DNA from: Lacrimispora defluvii
GTDB taxonomy: Bacteria > Bacillota > Clostridia > Lachnospirales > Lachnospiraceae
Reading direction: 5' to 3'
NCBI GenBank assembly: GCA_013036995.1
Contig: JAAOXG010000060.1
Location: 1-64,000 of the forward strand
Length of the DNA stretch: 64,000 nucleotides
Below, piece after piece: positions 41,194 to 50,869 of the stretch. The notes under the pieces were generated by a model, which was given only the letters and a program-made list of their open reading frames with translations, searched no databases and was not told the origin of the DNA. The first letter of the stretch is position 1, and each line of letters opens with the position of its first letter. The position numbers were made by a program, and so were the translations under genes.

Positions 41194-41661
41194 ATGGCTA
41201 AAAGAGAAGAGTATGAGGCAAAGACAGAAAGCTTTTTAATGCCCCTTATGAAAGAGAACAATTTCGAGCTGGTTGATGTGGAATATGTAAAAGAAGCCGG
41301 AAACTGGTACTTACGGGCTTATATTGATAAAGAAGGCGGAATTACAGTTGATGACTGTGAAATTATAAGCAGACAGCTGGGAGACTGGCTGGATGAAAAA
41401 GATTTTATTGCAGACAGCTACATTCTGGAGGTCAGTTCCCCGGGACTTGGCAGACCCTTAAAGAAAGATAAGGATTTTAACAGAAGCATCGGAGAGGATG
41501 TGGATATTAAGCTGTATAAGCCTTTGAACAAACAAAAGGACTTCACTGGTACGCTGATATCCTATGACAAGGACACTGTAACCATTGCCCAGGAAGATGG
41601 ATCAGAGCTTACGCTCAACAGACCGGACATCGCACTGATCCGGCTGGCATTTGATTTCTAA
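41194..41661 (+). CDS. rimP: Ribosome maturation factor RimP
   Basis: A 155-residue factor for late assembly of the 30S subunit. The N-terminal alpha/beta domain has NFELVDVEYVKEAGNWYLRA and DDCEIISRQLGDWLD, followed by the invariant SYILEVSSPGLGRPLKKDKDF; the C-terminal SH3-like domain has the FTGTLISYDKDTVTI strand set. GGTGGGAAG precedes ATG 41194. First gene of the conserved translation and RNA-processing operon, 29 bases before nusA. Confidence 0.95.
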   Translation: MAKREEYEAKTESFLMPLMKENNFELVDVEYVKEAGNWYLRAYIDKEGGITVDDCEIISRQLGDWLDEKDFIADSYILEVSSPGLGRPLKKDKDFNRSIGEDVDIKLYKPLNKQKDFTGTLISYDKDTVTIAQEDGSELTLNRPDIALIRLAFDF

Positions 41662-41690
41662 ACAGTAAGAGATATTAGGAGGATAAAAAA

Positions 41691-42848
41691 ATGAATAAGG
41701 AACTGTTAGAAGCACTGAATATTCTGGAAAAGGAGAACAGTATCAGCAAGGAGACCCTGTTGGAAGCAATTGAGAATTCCCTCCTTACTGCTTGCAAGAA
41801 CCACTTCGGAAAAGCGGATAATATTAAAGTCAGCATCAACCGCGATACCTGTGATTTTAACGTTTCTGCAGAAAAAGAAGTGGTGGAGACAGTTGAAGAT
41901 CCTCTGCTGCAGATCAGCCTGGCAGAGGCAAAGATGACAGATCCAAAATACGATCTCGGAGATGTGATTCATTGTCCTATAGACTCGAAAAAGTTTGGAA
42001 GAATTGCCACACAGAATGCGAAGAACGTGATTCTGCAGAAGATCCGTGAAGAAGGCAGAAAATCACTGTTTAATGACTGGTACTGTCAGGAGCGGGAAGT
42101 CGTTACTGGTATTGTACAGAGATATCTGGGAAGAAACGTCAGTATCAACTTAGGCAAGGTAGACGCCATTTTAAATGAAACGGAGATGGTAAAGGGAGAA
42201 GTATTCAAGGCGACAGAGCGAATCAAGGTTTTTGTTCTGGAAGTAAAGGATACACCCAAGGGACCAAGAATTTCTGTATCAAGAACTCATCCGGATCTGG
42301 TAAAACGCCTGTTTGAGTCTGAAGTAACGGAAGTAAAGGATGGAACGGTAGAGATTAAGGCAATCGCAAGAGAAGCCGGCTCCAGAACCAAGATCGCCGT
42401 AAAATCCAATGATACTAATGTTGATCCGGTAGGAGCCTGCGTTGGTTTAAACGGAGCAAGAGTGAATTCCATTGTAAACGAGTTAAGGGGAGAAAAAATC
42501 GATATTATTAACTGGGATGACAATCCAGCTTACTTAATTGAGAATGCACTCAGCCCGGCAAAGGTAATCTGCGTTGTGGCTGACGAAGTATCCAAAGAGG
42601 CACAGGTGATTGTACCGGATTACCAGCTGTCACTGGCAATTGGTAAAGAAGGTCAGAATGCAAGACTTGCTGCAAGGCTTACAGGCTACAAGATTGATAT
42701 TAAGAGTGAAACACAGGCAAGAGAACTTGGTCTTTTTGAGGAACTTGGTCTGGAATATCAGGACAGTGCAAACAACAGCAGTGCTTTTGAGGAAGCGTTA
42801 CAAGGCGATTATCAGGAAGAAGAGTCCGAAAACAGCTACCAGGAATAA
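41691..42848 (+). CDS. nusA: Transcription termination/antitermination factor NusA
   Basis: A 385-residue RNA polymerase-associated factor. Order of domains: N-terminal polymerase-binding domain (1-125), S1 domain (about 135-200, starting GIVQRYLGRNVSINLG), then two KH domains containing DPVGACVGLNGARVNSIV and QLSLAIGKEGQNARLAARL with the GxxG loops. It lacks the C-terminal acidic repeats of proteobacterial NusA, as usual in Firmicutes. AGGAGG at 41676-41681 precedes ATG 41691. Confidence 0.96.
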   Translation: MNKELLEALNILEKENSISKETLLEAIENSLLTACKNHFGKADNIKVSINRDTCDFNVSAEKEVVETVEDPLLQISLAEAKMTDPKYDLGDVIHCPIDSKKFGRIATQNAKNVILQKIREEGRKSLFNDWYCQEREVVTGIVQRYLGRNVSINLGKVDAILNETEMVKGEVFKATERIKVFVLEVKDTPKGPRISVSRTHPDLVKRLFESEVTEVKDGTVEIKAIAREAGSRTKIAVKSNDTNVDPVGACVGLNGARVNSIVNELRGEKIDIINWDDNPAYLIENALSPAKVICVVADEVSKEAQVIVPDYQLSLAIGKEGQNARLAARLTGYKIDIKSETQARELGLFEELGLEYQDSANNSSAFEEALQGDYQEEESENSYQE

Positions 42849-42869
42849 TAATTAGGATGTGATGGAGAC

Positions 42870-43139
42870 GTGAGTACAAAAAAGGTACCGCTCAGACAGT
42901 GTATCGGATGCGGTGAGATGAAAAATAAAAAAGAGATGATACGTGTTTTAAAAACTTCGGAAGACAGCTTTGTTCTTGATGGAACCGGGCGTAAGAATGG
43001 ACGGGGAGCTTATTTATGTCCTTCTATGGAATGCTTCAAAAAAGCGGTAAAAAGCAAGGGATTGGAGCGTTCCTTTAAAATGTCGATTCCAAAAGAAGTT
43101 TACGAAGCGTTGGAAAGGGAGATGGAGCAGTTTGGTTAA
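42870..43139 (+). CDS. ylxR: YlxR family RNA-binding protein (RnpM-like)
   Basis: An 89-residue DUF448 protein, short and basic. RQCIGCGEMKNKKEMIRVLK near the N-terminus and GTGRKNGRGAYLCPSMECFKKA are the family signatures; the family has been linked to RNase P and gene regulation. The start is GTG 42870 after GGAG. It overlaps the next gene by 8 bases, which indicates coupled translation in the nusA-infB operon. Confidence 0.92.
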   Translation: MSTKKVPLRQCIGCGEMKNKKEMIRVLKTSEDSFVLDGTGRKNGRGAYLCPSMECFKKAVKSKGLERSFKMSIPKEVYEALEREMEQFG

Positions 43140-43530
43140 CAGACAGAAAATTCTGAATCTGATCGGGCTTGCAACGAAAGCCGGAAAGATTTCAAGCGGA
43201 GAGTTCATGACTGAGAAATCCGTTAAGGCAGGAAAAGCATCGTTAGTGATCGTTTCTGAGGAAGCCTCAGACAATACAAGGAAGATGTTTACCAATACGT
43301 GTACTTACTATAAGGTACCAATTTATTTCTTTGGAAGAAAGGAAGAACTGGGTCACGCTATGGGTAAGGAGATGAGGGCGTCTCTTGCTGTCGTGGATAA
43401 TGGGTTTGCAAAGGCAATCGAGAAACTAATGAATACAAATGCAGGTAGTGAGTGTGAGAATGAGCCTTCACATCTACCAGTATGTGCTGCAGAATGTGCA
43501 CAGAATGGAGGAAAGCATGAGAGTTTATGA
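43132..43530 (+). CDS. L7Ae/YlxQ-type ribosomal protein family member
   Basis: A 132-residue kink-turn RNA-binding protein. [20 protein letters not shown] and [18 protein letters not shown], followed by [20 protein letters not shown], match the L7Ae/YbxF/YlxQ fold. The start overlaps the YlxR gene, and its last 14 bases overlap infB. The C-terminus carries a divergent Asn/Cys-rich tail after residue 105 not needed for the fold. Conserved position between ylxR and infB. Confidence 0.88.
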   Translation: MVNRQKILNLIGLATKAGKISSGEFMTEKSVKAGKASLVIVSEEASDNTRKMFTNTCTYYKVPIYFFGRKEELGHAMGKEMRASLAVVDNGFAKAIEKLMNTNAGSECENEPSHLPVCAAECAQNGGKHESL

Positions 43531-46426
43531 TCTGGCAAAAGAACTGGGAAAAGACACGAGTAAGGAGATACTGGATATATTGGAAAAACATAATATAAAT
43601 TTAAAAAGCTCTTCAAACATCACCGATGAACAGGCATCAATTGTAAAAAAGGAAGTAGGCGCAGGAAGGGGAACTTCACCTGCACGTCCTGAAACCCCAG
43701 GCGGTGATGATTCCGAAGCACCAAAGAAAAAAATAGCGGCTGTATTCAGACCGCAGAACGCACAGATGAAACCACAGGGCCAGGGTACATCAAGACCTGC
43801 ACAGAAGCCTGCACAGAATATGGGACAGAGAGATGACATGCAGAAAAAGACGGAACAGACATCAGAGAGTACGGTAAGAGATCATAGTACAGTAACACGT
43901 GAAGACAGACCACAGGGAAGCTATCAGGGAAATCGCGAAGACAGACCACAGGGTCAGGGCGGCTACCAGGGAAACCGGGAAGGAAGACCTCAGGGCCAGG
44001 GAAGCTATCAGGGAAACCGGGAAGGAAGACCTCAGGGCCAGGGCGGCTATCAGGGAAACAGACCCCAGGGTCAGGGCGGCTACCAGGGAAACCGGGAAGG
44101 AAGACCTCAGGGCCAGGGCGGTTATCAGGGAAACAGACCCCAGGGCCAGGGCGGCTACCAGGGAAACCGTGACGGAAGACCCCAGGGTCAGGGCGGTTAC
44201 CAGGGAAATCGTGATGGAAGACCCCAGGGCCAGGGCGGTTATCAGGGAAACAGACCCCAGGGTCAGGGTGGTTACCAGGGAAACAGACCCCAGGGCCAGG
44301 GCGGTTACCAGGGAAACAGACCCCAGGGCCAGGGTGGTTACCAGGGAAACAGACCGCAGGGTCAGGGCGGTTACCAGGGATACGCAAGACCCCAGGGTCA
44401 GGGCGGTTATCAGAATGACAAGGACAGCGATAACACCCGTGGCCAAAGACCACAGGGAGCACGTTCTAACAGAGACGGAGCACCAAAGTCTTTTGATACC
44501 CCAATCCAGGCAAAGCCAACCAGCAACAGAGCAACAAAGAATAACTATAAAAATGACAGGTTTGATAAGAGAGAAAAAGAAGATGTAAGTAAGGGAAGAA
44601 CAGCAGCCAAGGGCGGAAAAGCTGCAAAAGCTCCGATTCTGCCTCCGGTTCATGTAGAGCCTAAGGTTGAGGAAATCAAGACCATTATCGTACCTGAAAT
44701 TTTAACCATAAAAGAACTGGCAGAGAAGATGAAACTTCAGCCATCTGCTATCGTTAAGAAGCTGTTTTTAAAAGGCAAGATCGTTACTCTCAACACAGAG
44801 ATTGACTTTGAACAGGCAGAAGAGATTGCAATGGAATACGAAGTACTCTGCGAAAAAGAAGTAAAGATCGATGTTATTGAAGAACTTCTGAAAGAGGAAG
44901 AAGAAAACGTAGAAGATATGGTAGCAAGACCGCCGGTTGTCTGCGTTATGGGCCATGTAGACCACGGTAAAACTTCTCTTCTTGATGCAATCCGTAAGAC
45001 CAGTGTTACCTCCAGAGAGGCAGGCGGTATTACCCAGCACATCGGTGCTTATACAGTCGATATCAGCGGTCAGAAAATTACATTCCTCGACACACCCGGC
45101 CATGAAGCATTTACAGCCATGCGTATGAGAGGAGCTCAGTCTACCGATATTGCTATTTTAGTTGTAGCGGCTGACGATGGAGTAATGCCTCAGACAATTG
45201 AGGCCATCAACCATGCAAAAGCAGCTGAAGTTGAGATCATTGTTGCCATCAATAAGATTGATAAGCCAAGTGCAAACATTGACAAGGTGAAACAGGAGTT
45301 ATCTGAGTACGAACTAATTCCGGAAGATTGGGGCGGAAGTACGATATTTGTTCCTGTATCTGCACATACTAAAGAAGGAATCAAAGAACTTCTGGAGATG
45401 ATTCTTCTGACTGCAGAAGTAAAAGAATTAAAAGCCAATGCAAACCGCCGTGCAAGAGGTCTCATCATTGAGGCAGAGCTTGACAAGGGTAAGGGACCGG
45501 TTGCTACAGTCCTTGTACAAAAGGGAACGCTCCATGTAGGAGATACTGTTACTGCAGGTTCCTGCTACGGAAAAGTCCGTGCCATGATGGATGATAAGGG
45601 ACGGAGAGTAAAAGAAGCGGGTCCATCTACTCCCGTAGAGATTCTGGGCTTAAACGACGTTCCTGGTGCAGGTGATGTTCTGATCAGTACAGAGAATGAG
45701 AAAGAAGCAAGAAGCTTTGCTGAAACATTTATCTCTGAAGGAAAGAACCGTCTGTTAGAAGATACAAAAGCGAAGCTGTCACTGGATGATCTGTTCACCC
45801 AGATTAAGGCTGGTAATGTAAAAGAACTTCCTATTATTGTAAAAGCAGATGTTCAGGGTTCTGTAGAAGCAGTAAAACAGAGTCTTGTGAAGCTGTCCAA
45901 TGAAGAAGTTATGGTTAAGGTGATTCATGGCGGTGTTGGTGCCATCAATGAATCAGACGTTTCTCTGGCGTCTGCATCCAATGCAATTATCATCGGTTTC
46001 AATGTAAGACCTGATGTAACTGCAAAATCAATCGCAGACAGAGAGAAAGTAGATTTAAGACTGTACAAGGTAATTTATCAGGCCATTGAAGACGTGGAAT
46101 CCGCTATGAAGGGTATGCTTGATCCGATCTTTGAAGAGAAGATCATCGGTCATGCCGTTGTCCGCCAGACCTTTAAGGCATCCGGCGTTGGTACCATTGC
46201 AGGTTCTTACGTAATGGACGGTAAATTCCAGAGAGGCTGCAGCGTACGCATCACCCGTCAGGGAGAGAAGATCTATGATGGTCCTCTTGCATCCTTAAAG
46301 AGATTTAAAGATGATGTAAAAGAAGTTGCTACCGGTTATGAGTGCGGTCTTGTATTTGAGAAATTTAATGATATTATGGAAGATGACATGATTGAAGCAT
46401 ATGCCATGGTGGAGGTTCCACGCTAG
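43517..46426 (+). CDS. infB: Translation initiation factor IF-2
   Basis: A 969-residue GTPase that places initiator tRNA on the ribosome. N-terminal IF2N domain ([19 protein letters not shown]), then a long low-complexity region, a second IF2N-like domain (about 395-450), and the G domain from about residue 470 with [23 protein letters not shown] and NKIDKP, followed by the C-terminal barrels. The linker at residues 128-301 is made of Q/G/R/N-rich repeats around [11 protein letters not shown], longer than usual. GGAGGAAAGC precedes ATG 43517. Confidence 0.96.
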   Translation: MRVYDLAKELGKDTSKEILDILEKHNINLKSSSNITDEQASIVKKEVGAGRGTSPARPETPGGDDSEAPKKKIAAVFRPQNAQMKPQGQGTSRPAQKPAQNMGQRDDMQKKTEQTSESTVRDHSTVTREDRPQGSYQGNREDRPQGQGGYQGNREGRPQGQGSYQGNREGRPQGQGGYQGNRPQGQGGYQGNREGRPQGQGGYQGNRPQGQGGYQGNRDGRPQGQGGYQGNRDGRPQGQGGYQGNRPQGQGGYQGNRPQGQGGYQGNRPQGQGGYQGNRPQGQGGYQGYARPQGQGGYQNDKDSDNTRGQRPQGARSNRDGAPKSFDTPIQAKPTSNRATKNNYKNDRFDKREKEDVSKGRTAAKGGKAAKAPILPPVHVEPKVEEIKTIIVPEILTIKELAEKMKLQPSAIVKKLFLKGKIVTLNTEIDFEQAEEIAMEYEVLCEKEVKIDVIEELLKEEEENVEDMVARPPVVCVMGHVDHGKTSLLDAIRKTSVTSREAGGITQHIGAYTVDISGQKITFLDTPGHEAFTAMRMRGAQSTDIAILVVAADDGVMPQTIEAINHAKAAEVEIIVAINKIDKPSANIDKVKQELSEYELIPEDWGGSTIFVPVSAHTKEGIKELLEMILLTAEVKELKANANRRARGLIIEAELDKGKGPVATVLVQKGTLHVGDTVTAGSCYGKVRAMMDDKGRRVKEAGPSTPVEILGLNDVPGAGDVLISTENEKEARSFAETFISEGKNRLLEDTKAKLSLDDLFTQIKAGNVKELPIIVKADVQGSVEAVKQSLVKLSNEEVMVKVIHGGVGAINESDVSLASASNAIIIGFNVRPDVTAKSIADREKVDLRLYKVIYQAIEDVESAMKGMLDPIFEEKIIGHAVVRQTFKASGVGTIAGSYVMDGKFQRGCSVRITRQGEKIYDGPLASLKRFKDDVKEVATGYECGLVFEKFNDIMEDDMIEAYAMVEVPR
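43899..44420 (+). repeat. Coding minisatellite in infB ([11 protein letters not shown] repeats)
   Basis: About 15 imperfect tandem units of roughly 30 or 45 bases, in frame, encode [11 protein letters not shown] with or without REG/RDG insertions. Unit-length differences are multiples of three, so the reading frame is kept. The DNA repeats differ mainly at wobble positions, suggesting both expansion and selection at protein level. Confidence 0.9.
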
Positions 46427-46443
46427 GAACCCTCCCATGAACG

Positions 46444-46484
46444 TTCAAAAGATGAGCCCGTTAAAACGGGCTGGTCTTTTTGAA
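46444..46484 (+). terminator. Hairpin with T run between infB and rbfA
   Basis: Core AGCCCGTT-AA-AACGGGCT inside an outer TTCAAAAGA / TCTTTTTGAA stem. It looks like a partial terminator; downstream genes would depend on read-through or another promoter. Confidence 0.75.
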
Positions 46485-46512
46485 TATGCGGGCAGACAGC
46501 GAAAGGAATAAG

Positions 46513-46875
46513 ATGCGTAAAAACAGTATAAAAAATACCAGAATTAATATGGAAGTACAGAAGGAATTAAGCCAGATCATCCGTCTGGAAATCAAGGACC
46601 CAAGAATTCATCCAATGACTACCGTTGTTTCGGTTGAGGTGACTCCTGATTTAAAATTCTGTAAGGCATATATCAGCATTCTGGGCGACGAAGAAGCAGG
46701 AAAATCAACCATCGAAGGACTGAAAAGTGCAGAAGGCTACATTCGCCGGGAGCTTGCCCGGAGAGTCAATCTGCGAAATACACCCGAGATCAAATTTATA
46801 CTGGACCAGTCCATTGAATATGGAGTAAATATGTCCAGACTCATTGACGAGGTTACGAAAGACATCAAAGAGTAA
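46513..46875 (+). CDS. rbfA: Ribosome-binding factor A
   Basis: A 120-residue KH-type factor for 16S rRNA 5' end maturation and cold adaptation. RINMEVQKELSQIIRLEIKDP and the PMTTVVSVEVTPDLKFCKAY block, plus a LRNTPEIKFILDQSIEYGVN motif, are the family core. AAAGGA at 46502-46507 sets ATG 46513; upstream in-frame ATGs lie in the terminator-like hairpin region. Twelve bases separate it from nrnA. Confidence 0.95.
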   Translation: MRKNSIKNTRINMEVQKELSQIIRLEIKDPRIHPMTTVVSVEVTPDLKFCKAYISILGDEEAGKSTIEGLKSAEGYIRRELARRVNLRNTPEIKFILDQSIEYGVNMSRLIDEVTKDIKE

Positions 46876-46887
46876 GGAGGTGCCATT

Positions 46888-47838
46888 GTGAGTTTCCTTG
46901 AAACAATTCTCAAAGATGTGAAAGATGTGGCGATTCTAGGCCATGTAAGGCCGGATGGGGACTGTATTGGTTCCTGTCTGGCAGTTTATAATTATCTGGA
47001 AGAAAATTATCCGGATATTCATGCAGTGGTTTATTTAGAAGAACCATCTGTGAAATTTTCATATTTAAAAAATATTGACCGCATTGTCAGTGACTTTGGC
47101 AGAGACGAAAGTTATGATCTTTGTATCTGCTTAGATAGCAGTGACACGCTTCGTTTTGGCGAGGCGGTCAGGTACTTAAACACAGCGAAAAAGAGTCTGT
47201 GTGTAGACCACCATATAACCAATATTGGTTATGGGACGGAGAATGTAGTAAAAGGCGATGCAAGCTCCACCTGTGAAGTTTTATATGGTCTTCTTGATGA
47301 AAGCAGGATCAGCAAAGCAGTGGCAGAGTGCATCTATACCGGAATTATTCATGATACCGGTGTTTTCAAATATGACTGTACATCAGCAAAAACCATGGAA
47401 ATTGCGGGAAAGATGATGGGAAAAGGAATTAATTTCTCCAGCATTATCGATGACAGCTTCTACAGAAAGACTTATATCCAGAATCAGATTTTAGGGAGAG
47501 CTTTATTAGAAAGCATCACCTTTCATGACGGCAGGTGCATTTTCAGTGCCATCAGCAAAAAAGAAATGGATTTTTATGAAGTAGGCAGCGCCGATATGGA
47601 TGGAATTATTGACCAGCTGAGAATTACAGAAGGCGTGGAGTGTGCCATTTTTATCTATGAAACAGCATGCAGGGAATATAAAGTGAGTCTTCGTTCCACC
47701 ACAGAGCTTGATGTAAGTAAAATTGCCGTTTATTTCGGCGGGGGCGGACATAAAAAAGCAGCCGGCTGTACCATGACAGGAAGTGTTCACGATGTGATCA
47801 ACAATCTGTCGGATCAGATAGCGAAGCAGCTTAATTAG
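46888..47838 (+). CDS. nrnA: DHH-family oligoribonuclease / pAp phosphatase (NrnA-like)
   Basis: A 316-residue bifunctional enzyme that degrades nanoRNA and 3'-phosphoadenosine 5'-phosphate. The N-terminal DHH domain shows GHVRPDGDCIGSCLA, LCICLDSSDTLRFG and VDHHITNIGYG, the Mn-binding motifs; the DHHA1 domain ends in YFGGGGHKKAAGCTM, the conserved GGGH motif. The start is GTG 46888 after AAGGAGG. Its position between rbfA and truB is conserved in Firmicutes. Confidence 0.92.
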   Translation: MSFLETILKDVKDVAILGHVRPDGDCIGSCLAVYNYLEENYPDIHAVVYLEEPSVKFSYLKNIDRIVSDFGRDESYDLCICLDSSDTLRFGEAVRYLNTAKKSLCVDHHITNIGYGTENVVKGDASSTCEVLYGLLDESRISKAVAECIYTGIIHDTGVFKYDCTSAKTMEIAGKMMGKGINFSSIIDDSFYRKTYIQNQILGRALLESITFHDGRCIFSAISKKEMDFYEVGSADMDGIIDQLRITEGVECAIFIYETACREYKVSLRSTTELDVSKIAVYFGGGGHKKAAGCTMTGSVHDVINNLSDQIAKQLN

Positions 47839-47850
47839 GAGATACAGGCA

Positions 47851-48756
47851 ATGGCAGACGGTATTATTAATGTGTATAAAGAAAAAGGCTTTACCTCTCA
47901 TGACGTCGTGGCGAAAATGAGAGGTATTTTAAAACAGAAAAAAATTGGTCACACAGGAACGCTGGACCCGGAGGCAGAAGGAGTGCTTCCTGTCTGCCTT
48001 GGTAAAGCAACCAAACTGTGTGACATGTTAACAGATAAAACGAAAACCTATGAGGCAGTGCTCCTTCTTGGTCTGGAGACAGATACCCAGGATACCACAG
48101 GAACTGTATTAAATACTTATCCCGTAGAGGCAGGGGAAGAAGAGGTAAAGGCTGCTGTTATGAGCTTTCTGGGTCATTATGACCAGGTTCCCCCCATGTA
48201 TTCTGCATTAAAGGTAGATGGAAAGAAGCTATATGAACTGGCAAGAGCGGGAAAAGAGGTAGAACGGAAAGCAAGACCTGTGGAAATTCTTGATATCCGG
48301 ATCCAGCGGATGGAGCTTCCAAGAGTGACCATTACAGTCAGCTGTTCCAAAGGAACCTATATCCGCACACTCTGCTATGATATCGGAAAAAAACTGGGAT
48401 GCGGCGGATGCATGGAATCCCTTTTAAGAACCAGGGTGTCAGACTTTGTGTTAGAGGACAGTCTTACACTTACCCAGATCGAGCAGTTAAGGGATGACGG
48501 AAGCCTGGGAGAGCACATCCTGCCAGTGGACAAGGTGTTTTCTTCCTATCCCCAGCTGGTGATGAAAGAAGAGTTTGACAAACTGGTCCATAACGGCAAT
48601 CCTTTTATGCGTGACCAGGCAGAAGGAGAATACCAGATCTCCGATGGTCCTGTCCGGGTTTATGACAGCCGCATGGAGTTTATCGGAGTTTATGAACCAA
48701 ATGGGGAAGGAAGTCTTTTAAAGCCTCAGAAGGTTTTTCTGGGAGGAAGCAGATGA
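47851..48756 (+). CDS. truB: tRNA pseudouridine(55) synthase
   Basis: A 301-residue enzyme that makes pseudouridine 55 in tRNA. The catalytic aspartate is Asp39 in KIGHTGTLDPEAEGVLPV; YEAVLLLGLETDTQDTTG and PPMYSALKVDGKKLYELAR are further core motifs. The C-terminal extension is a PUA-like domain. GGAGATA precedes ATG 47851. The ribF start overlaps its last four bases. Confidence 0.95.
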   Translation: MADGIINVYKEKGFTSHDVVAKMRGILKQKKIGHTGTLDPEAEGVLPVCLGKATKLCDMLTDKTKTYEAVLLLGLETDTQDTTGTVLNTYPVEAGEEEVKAAVMSFLGHYDQVPPMYSALKVDGKKLYELARAGKEVERKARPVEILDIRIQRMELPRVTITVSCSKGTYIRTLCYDIGKKLGCGGCMESLLRTRVSDFVLEDSLTLTQIEQLRDDGSLGEHILPVDKVFSSYPQLVMKEEFDKLVHNGNPFMRDQAEGEYQISDGPVRVYDSRMEFIGVYEPNGEGSLLKPQKVFLGGSR

Positions 48757-49712
48757 TGGAATATATCACTGGGACCAGAGTGTTTCAGATCGAAGAGCCG
48801 GCTGTGGTGACTCTGGGGAAATTTGACGGACGCCACAGAGGCCATAAAAAACTATTGCAGCGAATGCTGGAAATTAAGAAAGAAACGGGATACAAGACGG
48901 CAGTATTTACATTTGACATGTCTCCCGGCACTCTTGTAAACGGAGTTCTCCAGAAGGTAATTACTACCAATCTTGAGCGGAAAAACAATCTGGAGAGAGT
49001 AGGAATTGACTATCTGGTGGAATACCCCTTTACCAAAGAAACAGCCAGAATGGAGCCTGAAGAATTTGTAAAACGGATTCTGGTTGGACAGATGAATGCC
49101 AGAACCATTGTTGTGGGGACAGACTGCTCCTTTGGATATAAGGGTGCGGGAGATGCGGCACTGTTAGAGAAGTTAAAAAACCAATATGGCTATGAACTGA
49201 TTGTGATTCCAAAAGAGCAGGACGAGCACCGGGATATCAGCAGCACTTACGTCAGAGAACAGCTGGATCTTGGAAATATGGAAAAAGCCAATGAGCTGCT
49301 GGGAGAACCTTATGCCATTCATGGTGAGGTGGTGCACGGCAACCATATCGGCGGAGCCATCCTTGGATTTCCGACTGCCAACATCCTTCCTCCTCCGGAA
49401 AAGCATCTGCCTGTATTTGGGGTTTATGTGTCCCGTGTTTACGTAGATGGAACTTATTACGGAGGAATAACCAATATTGGAAGAAAACCCACAGTAGAGG
49501 GGATTTCTCCAGTAGGTGCAGAAACTTACATTTTTGGTATAAATCAGGATATTTATGGAAAGACTATAGAGGTACAGCTTTTGCACTTCATCCGTCCGGA
49601 ACGGAAATTCGAGGGGCTTGAGCAGTTAAAAGAACAGATAGGAAAAGACAGGGAACTGGGATTAGAATATTTGAAGAACCTGCCTGGAACAGAAATCACT
49701 CAGTTGCAGTAG
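48753..49712 (+). CDS. ribF: Bifunctional riboflavin kinase / FAD synthetase
   Basis: A 319-residue enzyme that converts riboflavin to FMN and FAD. The N-terminal nucleotidyltransferase has LGKFDGRHRGHKKLLQ (GxFDGxHxGH motif; Lys and Arg in the loop are unusual against GNFDGVH) and SSTYVREQLDLG. The C-terminal kinase domain starts near residue 185 with GEVVHGNHIGGAILGFPTAN and includes the GVYVSRVYVDG and TNIGRKPTV blocks. ATG 48753 overlaps truB. Last gene of the operon; a short GGGCA..TGCCC hairpin follows at 49719-49736. Confidence 0.95.
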   Translation: MMEYITGTRVFQIEEPAVVTLGKFDGRHRGHKKLLQRMLEIKKETGYKTAVFTFDMSPGTLVNGVLQKVITTNLERKNNLERVGIDYLVEYPFTKETARMEPEEFVKRILVGQMNARTIVVGTDCSFGYKGAGDAALLEKLKNQYGYELIVIPKEQDEHRDISSTYVREQLDLGNMEKANELLGEPYAIHGEVVHGNHIGGAILGFPTANILPPPEKHLPVFGVYVSRVYVDGTYYGGITNIGRKPTVEGISPVGAETYIFGINQDIYGKTIEVQLLHFIRPERKFEGLEQLKEQIGKDRELGLEYLKNLPGTEITQLQ

Positions 49713-49770
49713 GAAAAGGGCATTTTCACTGCCCGATTCACAATTAAAAAACTTGCGAAGGAAAGTGCAT

Positions 49771-50817
49771 ATGACTGACAAAGCATGGAAAGTACTTGGC
49801 TTTGCCATCGCCTGCGGGTGTACCGTATGGATGGGAACAGCAGATGTACAGGCCGCAAGAACAGAGACTGATGTCAGGACCGGATCGCCTGTAGCAGGCG
49901 TGGAGGTCTATATGGATCAATATCAGCAATCCAGAGAACAGAAGTCGACAGGAAATACGGCCGGTCTTACGCAGGAAAAAGTGAGGTATGGAACCTTCAA
50001 TACTATTTTTAACAACCTTGGAGTAGCAGTTGTGGAGGATTCCTTGAACATCAGGAAAGAACCAAAGAACGATGCGGAAATCGTAGGGAGATTAAGAAGC
50101 CACGCAGGCAGCAGTGTGCTGTCGGAAGAGAATGGCTGGTATAAAATAAAATCAGGGCAGGTAACCGGTTATGTATACGGAAAATACTTAGCCACTGGGC
50201 AGGAGGCCAGAGCAATCGCATATTACGATATGCAGCTGATGCTCCGGGTAGACATTGAGACCCTTCGTGTCCGCAAACAGCCTGATATGAATTCAGAAAT
50301 TGTTGGAAGAATTCATGAGGGTGAAACGTACCGTTACATTTCCCGTAACGGAGGCTGGGCCAAAATTCAATACAACGGACAGATTGCGTATGTTTATGCA
50401 CCGGAGAACGCTACCATTGCCTATACCATTCCGGAGGCAGAGAAAAATGGGGATCTGCGGACCCAGGTCGTAAGCTATGCGGTGAAATTCGTTGGAAATC
50501 CATACCGCTGGGGCGGAACAAACCCCAATACAGGCGCTGACTGCTCTGGCTTCATTCAATATGTGATGGAGCACGCTGCAGGCGTCCAGCTGGATCGTAC
50601 CTCCAGGCAGCAGGCTGCCGAGGGACAGGCGATCCCGTCTTCCAGCATGGAACCGGGTGACCTCTTATTTTACGCCAGCGGCAGGGAAATTGATCACGTT
50701 GCCATGTATATCGGGCAGGGGAAAATTGTTCATGCGGCCAACCGGAGAAGCGGGATTAAAATTTCCTCCTGGAATTACAGAAGACCGGTTACCATACGAC
50801 GGGTAATCGATAATTAA
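49771..50817 (+). CDS. Secreted SH3 / NlpC-P60 peptidoglycan hydrolase
   Basis: A 348-residue wall enzyme that cuts peptide stems in peptidoglycan. The N-terminus has a hydrophobic signal segment (VLGFAIACGCTVWMGTADVQA), then two bacterial SH3 domains (about 85-145 and 155-215, each with SLNIRKEP or TLRVRKQP) that bind the wall, and a C40 domain with the catalytic triad Cys258 (GADCSGFIQ), His309 (DHVAMY) and His321 (VHAANR). GAAGGAAAG sets ATG 49771; a TTG at 49753 is an alternative. The gene is single and has a shared terminator with livF. Confidence 0.9.
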   Translation: MTDKAWKVLGFAIACGCTVWMGTADVQAARTETDVRTGSPVAGVEVYMDQYQQSREQKSTGNTAGLTQEKVRYGTFNTIFNNLGVAVVEDSLNIRKEPKNDAEIVGRLRSHAGSSVLSEENGWYKIKSGQVTGYVYGKYLATGQEARAIAYYDMQLMLRVDIETLRVRKQPDMNSEIVGRIHEGETYRYISRNGGWAKIQYNGQIAYVYAPENATIAYTIPEAEKNGDLRTQVVSYAVKFVGNPYRWGGTNPNTGADCSGFIQYVMEHAAGVQLDRTSRQQAAEGQAIPSSSMEPGDLLFYASGREIDHVAMYIGQGKIVHAANRRSGIKISSWNYRRPVTIRRVIDN

Positions 50818-50868
50818 AAACGCAGACAGATGTATGACAATTGAGTCAGATATCTGTCTGCGTTTTTT
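50817..50868. terminator. Bidirectional terminator between NlpC/P60 and livF
   Basis: AAAACGCAGACAGAT pairs with ATCTGTCTGCGTTTT around a 20-base loop, with T runs on both strands. Confidence 0.88.
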
Positions 50869-50869
50869 G

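Noticed and set aside
43746..44653. Long open frames on both strands over the infB repeat region
   Set aside because: They arise from the repeated, stop-poor coding DNA of infB read in other frames, with no ribosome binding sites.
50832..50849. Near-identical motif GTATGACAATTG(A/C)GTCAG here and at 58082-58099
   Set aside because: One mismatch in 18 bases is expected a few times by chance in 64 kb on both strands; both lie in or by terminator hairpins and no common role is apparent.
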